Source: Eupransor demetentiae (lineage in GTDB: Bacteria > Bacillota > Bacilli > Lactobacillales > Lactobacillaceae). From it: DNA of 64,000 nt. The stretch spans positions 1 to 64,000 of the forward strand of contig NZ_CAWVOH010000002.1 of the NCBI RefSeq assembly GCF_963930865.1. The letters run 5' to 3'. The translations under genes and the position numbers were made by a program. Shown here piece by piece: positions 24,678 to 32,557 of this stretch (position 1 is the stretch's first letter; each line of letters starts with the position of its first letter). The notes below the pieces were generated by a model. The model was not told the origin of the DNA. It saw only the letters and a list, made by a program, of their open reading frames with translations, and ran no database searches.

Positions 24678-24749
24678 CTGCTCCACCTGGGATCGAACCA
24701 GGGACCTCTACATTAACAGTGTATTATTCTACCGCTGAACTATGGAGCA
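24678..24749 (-). tRNA. tRNA-Asn (GTT), copy 1 in transcription order
   Basis: 72 nt, same acceptor and T-arms as its neighbour 59 bp away. The anticodon stem differs by a compensatory change (a T-A pair in place of C-G next to the top of the stem), so both copies look functional. CCA not encoded. Confidence 0.93.
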
Positions 24750-24779
24750 ATCATGTTCGCTTGCTTAAGCGTTGATATA

Positions 24780-24808
24780 ATAATATCTAATTAATAAGAG
24801 TCTGTCAA
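24780..24808 (-). promoter_or_regulatory. tRNA-Asn promoter
   Basis: Minus-strand TTGACA (forward 24803-24808), 17 bp, TATTAT (forward 24780-24785), about 30 bp upstream of the first tRNA-Asn. Near-consensus strong promoter. Confidence 0.85.
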
Positions 24809-24835
24809 CAGTTTTATAACAAAAATCTCATTTAT

Positions 24836-25216
24836 TTAATCAGATTCGAATAAATGATGCTTTAGCTCAGCTAGTCGGGTGCGAACGGTAATTGGCATTT
24901 CGCTGGTATAAGCGCGGACGGCCTTGATTTGATCAATAATGTATTGGTCGCGTTCGTCTTGATTTTCGATTTGACTACTTTCGTACTTCAGCCGTGCTTC
25001 TAAGCGTTTTAGGAAGGCTTGCTGCAGCGGTTCGTACTGAGCCTTCAATGTTTCAACTTGAGCTGCTTTTTCCTGGGACTCAGCAATTTTCAGTGCGCTC
25101 TGATAGCCGTCAAAGAAAACAGCTGCTTGGGAAGTTTGCTGCCAGTTACTTTCATCGAAGTTTGGTTTTTCAATGGCCCCATCTTTTTGGCCTAGACGCT
25201 TTAAGAATGAAAACAT
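24836..25216 (-). CDS. Uncharacterised helical protein
   Basis: 126 residues, starting MFSFLKRLGQK. Mostly Glu, Lys, Gln, Ala and Leu with long predicted helices (about 30-105), no signal peptide and no membrane segment. RBS AGGAG, 6 nt spacing. Divergent from the HTH gene at 25263 with a 46-bp gap, so the two may share regulation. Family not recognised. Confidence 0.7.
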   Translation of the reverse strand: MFSFLKRLGQKDGAIEKPNFDESNWQQTSQAAVFFDGYQSALKIAESQEKAAQVETLKAQYEPLQQAFLKRLEARLKYESSQIENQDERDQYIIDQIKAVRAYTSEMPITVRTRLAELKHHLFESD

Positions 25217-25262
25217 AACGAGCTCCTAAAATTTTGTTAGAATATGCAATGGGAGATATGAC

Positions 25263-25571
25263 ATGGCGAGTTCCAAATCCGTTTTTAACGACAAACAGCG
25301 CATGCTGCGCTTATATTCAGTGCTGATTAGTCGTGGTGCGCTATCCATTGACCAGATTGAAGACATGTTCTTCGTGGGCCGTAAGACGGTGCAGCGTGAC
25401 ATTAACGAGATTCGCGAATTCTTGAAGGATTTACAGGTTGGAGAAGACATCCAGTCGGAAGTTGTTTTTGATCGCCAGTGTAAAAAGTATCGTTTAACCG
25501 AACGTGACCACCTCTTTACCGTCTTTGACAAAATCAATGCCATTGACGAGGGTGAGGACTTTCGGATTTAA
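25263..25571 (+). CDS. Small HTH transcriptional regulator (DeoR/WYL-type N-terminal domain only)
   Basis: 102 residues. Residues about 10-60 form a winged-helix domain with LSIDQIEDMFFVGRKTVQRD as the helix-turn-helix. The C-terminal part is short and no sensor (WYL, sugar-binding) domain follows, so it is a stand-alone DNA-binding domain. RBS GGGAG, 7 nt before ATG. It may control the divergent helical protein gene; this is inference. Confidence 0.75.
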   Translation: MASSKSVFNDKQRMLRLYSVLISRGALSIDQIEDMFFVGRKTVQRDINEIREFLKDLQVGEDIQSEVVFDRQCKKYRLTERDHLFTVFDKINAIDEGEDFRI

Positions 25572-25591
25572 TTAAATTGTATCATGCAATA

Positions 25592-25621
25592 AAAAAGCTG
25601 CCGGATAATCGGCAGCTTTTT
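25592..25621. terminator. Bidirectional terminator
   Basis: GCTGCCG-GATAAT-CGGCAGC (25597-25616) flanked by A and T runs, between converging genes. Confidence 0.92.
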
Positions 25622-25624
25622 GTA

Positions 25625-26539
25625 TTAAGAATTAGCTTGAGTCTTTTCTGAAATGGTTTGGGCTGAAGCTTTCAATTTAGCGTATTCACTATCAGGCAAG
25701 TCCAAGTCGATGTCGGCAACGATACCTTGGCGGCCGATGACCGCAGGCGTTGAAATATAGGAATCCAAATCCTTATCGTAGTGCGATACGATTGATTCGC
25801 GGCGTGCATCTGACAAAACCAGGTTCATCAAAGAAACGGCAGCATGGGCGATGGCCACGTTTGTGTAGTGCTTACCAGCGAAGACATCGAAGCCACCTTG
25901 ACGAGCGGCTTGTTCGGCATCATCAAGGGAGAAGTTGAATTCTTCAGCAAGCTGTTCTGCACTCTTTCCAAGGGCACGAACCGTTGACCAAGCAACGAAC
26001 TGTGAGTCGCCGTGTTCACCAAGAACGTAACCTTCGATTGAACGCGGATCCAAGTTAACTTTTTCGGCCACAACACGCTTCATGCGGGCCGTGTCCAAAT
26101 AAGTTCCGGTACCGATAACTTGGTTTGCTGGCAAACCAAGGTTGGCCTGGTAAATACCGGTGATGACATCGACCGGGTTAGTGATGGCAATCAAGACGCC
26201 CTTGAAACCAGCGGCCTTCAAATCTTTACCAAGCTGTTCGGCTGAAGGTTTGTTGGCGCGCAATTCGGTGAAGCGGTCTCCACCGGGCTCAATCAAGTCA
26301 ATCCGACCGATTGCTGAGATAATGACGTCGGCATCTGCCATTTCCTTAAATGATCCTTCTGAAACTGTGACGTGACGATCCAAAAGGGAAGCAGCATCCT
26401 GCAAATCCAAAACTTCTGCCTTCAAGCGCTCCTTGCGGGCGTCAAAGAGGACAAGTTCATCAGCATCCGCATGATCAACAATCAAATGGGCAACTGTGGA
26501 ACCAACGTTCCCAACCCCCATTACGGCAACTTTTCGCAT
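25625..26539 (-). CDS. L-2-hydroxyacid (hydroxyisocaproate/lactate-type) dehydrogenase
   Basis: 304 residues, LDH/MDH superfamily. NAD fold at the N-terminus (VAVMGVGNVGSTVAHL), catalytic His in LGEHGDSQFVAWS (about 180), substrate Arg in TARMKR (about 154). The stretch around DPRSIEGYVLGEHGDSQFVA and ARQGGFDVFAGKHYTN looks more like the L-hydroxyisocaproate dehydrogenase of Weissella confusa than like classical L-LDH, so reduction of branched 2-oxoacids is as likely as lactate formation. RBS GGAGG before ATG 26539. Single gene. Confidence 0.85.
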   Translation of the reverse strand: MRKVAVMGVGNVGSTVAHLIVDHADADELVLFDARKERLKAEVLDLQDAASLLDRHVTVSEGSFKEMADADVIISAIGRIDLIEPGGDRFTELRANKPSAEQLGKDLKAAGFKGVLIAITNPVDVITGIYQANLGLPANQVIGTGTYLDTARMKRVVAEKVNLDPRSIEGYVLGEHGDSQFVAWSTVRALGKSAEQLAEEFNFSLDDAEQAARQGGFDVFAGKHYTNVAIAHAAVSLMNLVLSDARRESIVSHYDKDLDSYISTPAVIGRQGIVADIDLDLPDSEYAKLKASAQTISEKTQANS

Positions 26540-26622
26540 GTCATGACCTCCATAGAAATGATTGATTTAATTATGAGCTTTTGATGAGAAAAAGGCAAAT
26601 GTTAATCTTGCCAAATATGCTA

Positions 26623-26653
26623 TTGACCCTAACGCTGGGTCATAGTCCATACT
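26623..26653 (+). promoter_or_regulatory. MerR-type promoter with dyad in a 19-bp spacer
   Basis: -35 TTGACC (26623-26628), -10 CATACT (26648-26653), 19-bp spacer. The inverted repeat TGACCC-TAACGCT-GGGTCA (26624-26642) overlaps the -35 and spacer. Over-long spacers with a central dyad are the hallmark of MerR-family regulated promoters, so autoregulation of the next gene is likely. Confidence 0.7.
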
Positions 26654-26675
26654 TAATTTTGTTGGAGGAAGTAAA

Positions 26676-27434
26676 ATGCAATACACCGTTAATGACATCG
26701 TAAAACTAACCGGAATTACTGCGCGCACGGTTCGATATTACGATCAAATCAATCTCTTGAAACCAGATCACTTGGATTCAAACGGCTATCGCTACTATCA
26801 ACAAGCTGAGCTGGATCGTTTGCAGCAAATTCTTTTCTTTCGTAAGTACGGTCTATCACTAAAGGAAATTCAATTAGTACTCTCAAAGCCAAACTATGAC
26901 ATTGTGTCAGTTTTGGAAAAACAAGGTGACAAGATTCAAGATTATATTCGAAAGCAAGAACTGTTACTGAGTGATCTACGAGACAGCATTCAATACTACC
27001 AAGGAAAAAGTGAGGACAAATCGATGGAGCAATTTGTAAAATTGAAGGCAGAGTTAATTGCTGACAATGAAGAAAAATATGCGGCTCAAGCTGTAGAGGA
27101 ATATGGACAAGAAGCTTACAGTCAAACTAAAGCCAACTTAGAAAGTATGACAGAAAAGGAATTCGAAAAAAGTCTTTCGACGGAGGGACAGCTAATCGAA
27201 AATCTTATTCGGATTCGAAGAAAGGGACTAAGTCTAGATAGCATTGAGGCCAAGCATGCCTTTGAACTGCATGCCGCTTGGTTAAAGAACATCTATCCGA
27301 ATTATACGAAGGACTACCACAAAAATTTGGCAGATTTATACCAAAGCACTCAAAGTTTTCAGGATTATTATAATGGCAAGGCTGGGCTTGATGTGGCCCC
27401 TTTGTTAATTGAAATTATCAAGAAATATGTATGA
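26676..27434 (+). CDS. MerR-family regulator with TipAS ligand-binding domain
   Basis: 252 residues. Winged HTH at 1-70 (MQYTVNDIVKLTGITARTVR), a long dimerisation helix (about 80-115) and a C-terminal TipAS-like all-helical domain (about 130-250, including LESMTEKEF and AWLKNIYPNYTKDYH). TipAS proteins bind peptide antibiotics and other drugs and activate multidrug defence. RBS TTGGAGG. Its own promoter has the MerR spacing; no other target gene is in the same operon. Confidence 0.88.
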   Translation: MQYTVNDIVKLTGITARTVRYYDQINLLKPDHLDSNGYRYYQQAELDRLQQILFFRKYGLSLKEIQLVLSKPNYDIVSVLEKQGDKIQDYIRKQELLLSDLRDSIQYYQGKSEDKSMEQFVKLKAELIADNEEKYAAQAVEEYGQEAYSQTKANLESMTEKEFEKSLSTEGQLIENLIRIRRKGLSLDSIEAKHAFELHAAWLKNIYPNYTKDYHKNLADLYQSTQSFQDYYNGKAGLDVAPLLIEIIKKYV

Positions 27435-27435
27435 A

Positions 27436-27463
27436 AAAAAAGACGCCCGCCGGCGTCTTTTTT
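27436..27463. terminator. Bidirectional terminator
   Basis: GACGCC-CGCC-GGCGTC (27442-27457) with A8 before and T6 after, between merR and padR. Confidence 0.88.
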
Positions 27464-27983
27464 ACTTATACTTTTCCAATAATTTCAGTTCTTTTCGCAA
27501 GAGATTCAAACTATTTTCATACTGAGCCAGGCCAAATTCATAAGTGAATTTTTGTTCCGGAGTGGCCGATTTGTCCCAGTTGGTACTTTTACTTTTTAAA
27601 GCATCATAATGGCTTTGCGTGTGGCGAATCTTCTCTTGGGTAAGTGCAATCAATTCCTTTTTATCCAGGAATTCGCCAAAGTAGAGGCGCAGTAGGTAAT
27701 CGGACTTGAAGGAGTCGTCAGCAAGGTCTGCTTCTAAGGCTTCTTTAAAGGCTGCTTTCCCAGCAGGAGTGATGGCAAAAATATTCTTATTAGGTTTGTC
27801 GGACTGCACAACGGTCTCTTTAGTGACGAGGCCGGCTGCTTCCAGCTTCTTCAAGGTCGGATAAATCATGCCATAGCCGCCATCATAGAAATGAATAAGA
27901 TGCTCCTCAATTCGCTCGCGCAGTTCGTAGCCCGTCAGCGGCTTTTTCATCAGCAAACCTAAGATTATTGCCTGTCCCTTCAT
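27462..27983 (-). CDS. PadR-family transcriptional repressor
   Basis: 173 residues. Winged helix at 1-80 with GLLMKKPLTGYELRERIEE and MIYPTLKKLEAAGLV, the PadR signature, plus a C-terminal helical dimerisation domain (PadR subfamily 2). Lies 45 bp downstream of an MFS exporter on the same strand, the usual repressor-exporter pairing, and probably represses that operon through the AT-rich dyad at 29579-29618. Confidence 0.88.
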   Translation of the reverse strand: MKGQAIILGLLMKKPLTGYELRERIEEHLIHFYDGGYGMIYPTLKKLEAAGLVTKETVVQSDKPNKNIFAITPAGKAAFKEALEADLADDSFKSDYLLRLYFGEFLDKKELIALTQEKIRHTQSHYDALKSKSTNWDKSATPEQKFTYEFGLAQYENSLNLLRKELKLLEKYK

Positions 27984-28028
27984 GGCACACTCCTTTATAC
28001 GAGAAATAACTCCATTTATTATATAAAA

Positions 28029-29564
28029 TTATCGTCTTTTGAAAATAAAAATTGTCAAAAGTGAAAGTAAGATTACCGGAAGAGCGTAGCGATAGAGCTT
28101 TTTGAAGGCCAAACGGTAGTTCGTCTTACTTTGTGTCTGTACTTTTTGAATGCTTTGGTCGATCACGGGATTACCGGTTTTGGCAGATTTACCGGTGTTA
28201 CCGGTTGAAGATTGAAGCTTCTTCGTGGCGCTTTGGATAACGATTGGCTTCAATTGAGTTGGCATATCTGACGTCTTAATAATTCTTTCCGCATCTTGGA
28301 TACTTTCTTTTTTAGCGGATTGTAAGTTGGCATAAAGGCCGGAAACGAAGATGGCCACGGCAAGGACAACACCGACCTGGCGCAAGACACCGGTGACCGA
28401 CTGTGAGGCAGATAGCATCGGACCGGTAAAGTCGGCTACTGCAGCTGCCGTCACAGGTCCCATAATCATACCGTAACCGGCACCAACTAAGACACCAGCC
28501 AAACAAGCCGACCAAACTTGGGTCAAAGCATCCGTGAAGCCATAACTGGCATAACCAGCAGCCATTAGGCATAATCCAACGAAAATTAACCAACGGATAC
28601 CAGTTTTTTCCTGTAAGAAACCAGCGATTGGTGCCACGATAAAGATGGCAAACATCGTTGGTGTAATCATTAAGGCACCGTTCAAGGTAGAGAAGCCCTC
28701 GATGTTGACGAAGTAGGTTGGCAGGATAACCGAAATCGCGACGAGGAAGAGGGATGAAAGCACGAGGACGATACTTGCCCCAGAAAATTGGCGACTGGCG
28801 AAGAGGGAAAGCGGAATCATCGGTTCTTTAGCGGTTTTTTCGCGCCAAATGAAAAGGATGAAACTAATTAAAATCAGAGCAATAACCGACAAACTTAAAG
28901 GCGATGCCCAGCCCCAAGTGCGACCTTTAATCAATAAAGTCGTCAATGATGCCAAGGTGATGATGGAAAGTAGAGAACCCGGCCAGTCCATGTTTTGCCC
29001 TTTGCGTCCTTGTGGTAAAGTTGCGCGATTGAGCCAAGTCATCAACATGATGACAAGGACGAGGGGGATGTTGATGAAGAAAATCCAGTGCCAACTAAGC
29101 CACTGGGTGACAATTCCACCGATAATGGGGCCCATCGCGGCTGCTAGACCCTGCGTGGTACCGAGTAAAGCAATTGTATTCCGTCGTGCTGCAGGAGCAG
29201 CGGCTTCAATCCCCATAACCATCGCTAATGGCAGGAGTGTGGCTGCTCCAAGGGCCTGAATAACTCGACCGACTAGGAGAAAGGTAAAACTATCTGCCAA
29301 ACCCGATAGCAGAGAGCCCAGGCCGAAGGCAAGTGCCCCTAGCAGGAAGCAGCGCGTTTTACCCCACATATCAGCAATCCGAGTTAGCGGGATGGTGAGC
29401 GAAGCGAAGATGATGGTATAGGCATTTAGCGCCCAAGATAGTGTGTCCAAGTCGGTGTCGAGCGACTCACTAATTGCTGGCAGCGAAACGTTCATGACAG
29501 TCGTATCCAGCATACAAATAAAGATGGCTAGCACGAAAATAAGATTGAGGGATTTCTTTTTCAT
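28029..29564 (-). CDS. MFS drug exporter, DHA2 (14-helix) family
   Basis: 511 residues. LDTTVMNVSLPAI in helix 1 and the antiporter motif C region (GLAAAMGPIIGGIVTQWLSW) followed by HWIFFINIP identify the EmrB/QacA family of proton-coupled drug exporters. A polar loop of about 90 residues rich in Lys, Thr and Ser lies between the last two helices (about 410-490), and the protein ends IFKRR. RBS AGGAGAA. First gene of the operon with padR. Confidence 0.9.
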   Translation of the reverse strand: MKKKSLNLIFVLAIFICMLDTTVMNVSLPAISESLDTDLDTLSWALNAYTIIFASLTIPLTRIADMWGKTRCFLLGALAFGLGSLLSGLADSFTFLLVGRVIQALGAATLLPLAMVMGIEAAAPAARRNTIALLGTTQGLAAAMGPIIGGIVTQWLSWHWIFFINIPLVLVIMLMTWLNRATLPQGRKGQNMDWPGSLLSIITLASLTTLLIKGRTWGWASPLSLSVIALILISFILFIWREKTAKEPMIPLSLFASRQFSGASIVLVLSSLFLVAISVILPTYFVNIEGFSTLNGALMITPTMFAIFIVAPIAGFLQEKTGIRWLIFVGLCLMAAGYASYGFTDALTQVWSACLAGVLVGAGYGMIMGPVTAAAVADFTGPMLSASQSVTGVLRQVGVVLAVAIFVSGLYANLQSAKKESIQDAERIIKTSDMPTQLKPIVIQSATKKLQSSTGNTGKSAKTGNPVIDQSIQKVQTQSKTNYRLAFKKLYRYALPVILLSLLTIFIFKRR

Positions 29565-29578
29565 AAAATTTTCTCCTG

Positions 29579-29618
29579 TTTATATTAACAATATGTATAT
29601 TAATATTATTAATATAAA
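29579..29618. promoter_or_regulatory. Operator/promoter of the MFS-padR operon
   Basis: Outer inverted repeat TTTATATTAA (29579-29588) / TTAATATAAA (29609-29618), with ATATGTATATTAATAT inside; PadR proteins bind AT-rich dyads of this kind. A minus-strand TTGACT lies at the far end with TATACA 19 bp downstream. Confidence 0.55.
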
Positions 29619-29629
29619 AGTCAAGCAAA

Positions 29630-29660
29630 ATAAAAAGCTCCTTGTGGTGAGGGGAGCTTT
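29630..29660 (-). terminator. Terminator of the HerA-like gene
   Basis: AAAGCTCC / GGAGCTTT stem (29634-29660), A/T flanks; its 5' arm overlaps the stop codon. Confidence 0.75.
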
Positions 29661-30837
29661 ACTCGACGTTTGGATTTTTGATTTCAATCAATTTTTTCTT
29701 GCTGCCATTCGTCAATAATGCCACGCCGGTTGGAAGTTTTGGGAGGCGTCGTAGGAGAATTTTAGAAGGTACTAAAGCGGCAAGGTCAGCCGGAATTTGG
29801 TAACGATGAATGAGCATCTGGCCGAACTGGCCACGCATTTCCGCTGGCATATCTAGCAGGGATTGACTGCTTAAAACCAAGTTGAGATTTGATTTGCGTC
29901 CTTCACGCAAGATATGAAAGATTCCGTGCCGTTTTAATCTTTCATCGGGACCAAGGTAACGATGGGCTTCGTCGATGAAGATGGCAATCGGAGCTTTCTT
30001 ACCTGATTTCAAGCGATTATACAAAATACTGTCCATCAGAAAGGAAACCACCTGGGCCTGGATTTGGGGATGGGCTTGCAAAGTTGAAAGGTCGAGAACT
30101 AGCGAACGGTGCGAACTGGTTGCCCGGTCAAATTGCTTTAGCACAAAGGTTAAATCGTATTGCAATGGGCTGCCATTCTGCTCCTGAAAGTGGAAAATAT
30201 GATTTAAGTCGGTATAGGCTAGTTTTTCTTGAAGCGCCATAATTTCCGGCCAATATTTTCTGATAGTGGGCCGATCGGCCTCTTGTCCCAAGACGCTATA
30301 ATCAGCTCGATCATCAGCAAAAGGGACAACAAACTCCTGGACGATTTGCTTAGCCAGCAAGGAAAGATTGAACTGTCGGTCTGACGGATATAGTTTTTCT
30401 TGAGCAGCTTCATAATCGGCAATTGGCAGGTTAATCTTGTTCAGCACACCTTGTGCGCCCTTTTTCTGCTGAATTCGAAGAGAAGTCACCGCGGCCTCAA
30501 ACTTGCTACTTAATTCAGCATCCCAGTCCAAGCCCAATAAGGGCATCATCTGCTCGGCTGACTGTTCCGCCAAGTCAATAAAGGCGTTTTCACCCAATTT
30601 ATAAGTCACGTTATTGGCGACTTGCTGGCTGTATTCGCCAGTTGGATCGAAAATAATATTGGTTATGTTCTGCTCTTGTAGCTGGGCCACAATTTGCTTA
30701 GCGGTGGTGCTTTTGCCGCTACCGGTTTGGCCGACGATTAGCAGATGACGGCCGAGTAGCTCTGAATAAGTGGGACTAACTTTCTGGCCCCAGCGACCGG
30801 TGCCCAGAAGTAGATTGTGCTTGGATTGAGATTTCAT
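29659..30837 (-). CDS. HerA/FtsK-like P-loop ATPase (DUF87 type)
   Basis: 392 residues. Walker A IVGQTGSGKSTTAKQIV (about 34-50), Walker B PIAIFIDEAHRYLG (about 280-293), and a downstream segment LREGRKSNLNLVLSSQSLLD typical of the HerA-VirB4 branch of DNA- or protein-pumping ATPases. There is no clear N-terminal HAS barrel and no membrane segment. It stands alone: no NurA, SIR2 or DUF4297 partner is next to it. Start 30837 chosen because AGAGGA sits 5-6 nt upstream; ATG 30843 overlaps that RBS. Function unknown. Confidence 0.75.
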   Translation of the reverse strand: MKSQSKHNLLLGTGRWGQKVSPTYSELLGRHLLIVGQTGSGKSTTAKQIVAQLQEQNITNIIFDPTGEYSQQVANNVTYKLGENAFIDLAEQSAEQMMPLLGLDWDAELSSKFEAAVTSLRIQQKKGAQGVLNKINLPIADYEAAQEKLYPSDRQFNLSLLAKQIVQEFVVPFADDRADYSVLGQEADRPTIRKYWPEIMALQEKLAYTDLNHIFHFQEQNGSPLQYDLTFVLKQFDRATSSHRSLVLDLSTLQAHPQIQAQVVSFLMDSILYNRLKSGKKAPIAIFIDEAHRYLGPDERLKRHGIFHILREGRKSNLNLVLSSQSLLDMPAEMRGQFGQMLIHRYQIPADLAALVPSKILLRRLPKLPTGVALLTNGSKKKLIEIKNPNVE

Positions 30838-30885
30838 GTGCATCCTCTTTTCATAGCTTACCGTGCGCAAGCTTTACAGGCAAAC

Positions 30886-30908
30886 AAAAAAGCCCCGCAG
30901 GGCTTTTC
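30886..30908 (-). terminator. Terminator of the TrpXYZ-type operon
   Basis: AAAAGCCC-CGC-AGGGCTTTT with T-run on the minus strand just after the ATPase stop. Confidence 0.8.
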
Positions 30909-30909
30909 A

Positions 30910-31665
30910 TTAAATCGCAAAATACTTCAACAACTTGTCTTCGGACAAGTTCTTTTTTTCTTCGTCGCGGACATCGAGAATGATTTCGCCGGCGTTTAGG
31001 ACAATCAAGCGATTGCCGTACTTAAGCGCATCGCTCAAGTTGTGAGTAATCATGAGGGCGGTCAGGTGGTTGCCCGTGACTTGTTCGTTGGTGGCGTGCA
31101 TCAACTGTTCAGAGGTCTTGGGGTCCAAGGCCGCGGTGTGTTCATCCAACAAGAGCAATTCTGGTTTGACCCGGGTGGCCATCAAGAAACTGAGGGCCTG
31201 GCGCTGTCCACCAGATAGCGATCCAGTCGGTGTTTGCAAGCGGTCTTCCAAGTTGTTGCCCATGGTAGCCGTAATTTTACGGTATTCGGCCAGCTTGGCG
31301 TTGCTCAATCCACGGGGACGCAGGGTACGGCGTTGACCACGTTTTTCAGAGAGAAGCAAATTTTCTGCAACTGACATGCGCGGTGCAGTGCCCATCTTAG
31401 GATCCTGGAAAACGCGCCCAATCATCTTAGTGCGTTCAACCGCAGAGTGATGGGTAATGTCCTTGTCGTTGTGCAGGATTTTCCCTTCAGAAACGGCGAG
31501 GTCACCGGCGATGGCGTTGAAAAGGGTCGACTTCCCGGCCCCGTTGGTTCCTAGAACCGTGATGAAATCACCGGGGGAGATATCAAAATTGATGCCCTTT
31601 AGGATTTGCGTGCCTTGACCAACGGTCACAACCACGTTTTGTAAGGAAATAACAGGCTTAGTCAT
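30910..31665 (-). CDS. TrpZ-like ABC transporter ATPase
   Basis: 251 residues. Walker A LGTNGAGKST (about 38-47), signature GSLSGGQRQALSFLMA (about 147-162), Walker B LLLLDEHTAALDP (about 170-182); DEHTAALDP is characteristic of the COG1101 ATPases that work with COG4120 permeases. Overlaps the permease gene by 8 bp, so the two are translationally coupled. Energises import of the ligand bound by the lipoprotein-like component. Confidence 0.9.
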   Translation of the reverse strand: MTKPVISLQNVVVTVGQGTQILKGINFDISPGDFITVLGTNGAGKSTLFNAIAGDLAVSEGKILHNDKDITHHSAVERTKMIGRVFQDPKMGTAPRMSVAENLLLSEKRGQRRTLRPRGLSNAKLAEYRKITATMGNNLEDRLQTPTGSLSGGQRQALSFLMATRVKPELLLLDEHTAALDPKTSEQLMHATNEQVTGNHLTALMITHNLSDALKYGNRLIVLNAGEIILDVRDEEKKNLSEDKLLKYFAI

Positions 31666-32557
31666 GTGGACGGACTCCCTTCTTCAAAAGGCCATCGAGC
31701 TTCAGCGCCTTGCGGAACTGCGGCAACATCATTGCCAAGGCCAAGATAATTGATGAAATCAAGTTCAAGTCGTTGGTTGAGAAGCCGAGTTGCAAGACGG
31801 CCAGCAAAACCAAGCGATAGAAAATCGACCCCATGATAACGGCGACCAAACGGGCATTCAGGCTCAATTCACCGAAGACGACTTCTCCGATGATGATGGA
31901 AGCCAGCGCGATAACGATGATACCGATTCCCATGTTAATGTCAGCGTAACCGTTGCTTTGCGCAATAACGGCACCACCAAAGGCAATCATCCCGTTGGAA
32001 AGCATGAGACCCATGATGGTCATGCGGTCGGTCTTGATACCAAAGGACTGCGCCATTGTGGGGTTATCCCCGGTCGCGATGTAGGCCTGACCCAGTTCAG
32101 TTTGCAAGAACCAGATTAAGGCCAGCACCACGATGGTAATGATAATCAAGCCGACAAAGACGGAGTCGAAATACTTTGGCAAAGACTGTAAGAATTCGCT
32201 TGAGAAAATCGTTTTTTGGTTCAGCAGGGAAATGTTGGCCGAGCCCATGATTCGTAGGTTGATGGACAGGCAGGCCGTCATGACCAGGATTCCGGCCAGT
32301 AGGATTGGGATTTTTCCCTTGGTGTAGAGGACCCCGGTCGTCAATCCTGCCAATGTTCCGACCAAAAATGCCGCAATTGTTGCCAAAAATGGATTCACGC
32401 CGTGGGCAATCATGGCGACCGCGGTGGCGGCGCCCAAGGGGAAGGAACCTTCAACCGTCATATCAGGGAAGTCCAGAATTCGGAAAGTCAGGTAAAGGGC
32501 GATTCCCAGGATAGCCCAGAGAATTCCTTGCCCGATGCTAGATACAATTAAACTCAT
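31658..32557 (-). CDS. TrpY-like ABC transporter permease
   Basis: 299 residues, eight to ten membrane helices, BPD_transp_2 family (COG4120). Motif region FPDMTVEGSFPLGAATAVAM at about 30-50 is typical of this group. Start ATGA overlaps the stop of the binding-protein gene by 4 bp. Middle gene of the three-gene importer. Confidence 0.9.
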   Translation of the reverse strand: MSLIVSSIGQGILWAILGIALYLTFRILDFPDMTVEGSFPLGAATAVAMIAHGVNPFLATIAAFLVGTLAGLTTGVLYTKGKIPILLAGILVMTACLSINLRIMGSANISLLNQKTIFSSEFLQSLPKYFDSVFVGLIIITIVVLALIWFLQTELGQAYIATGDNPTMAQSFGIKTDRMTIMGLMLSNGMIAFGGAVIAQSNGYADINMGIGIIVIALASIIIGEVVFGELSLNARLVAVIMGSIFYRLVLLAVLQLGFSTNDLNLISSIILALAMMLPQFRKALKLDGLLKKGVRPHD

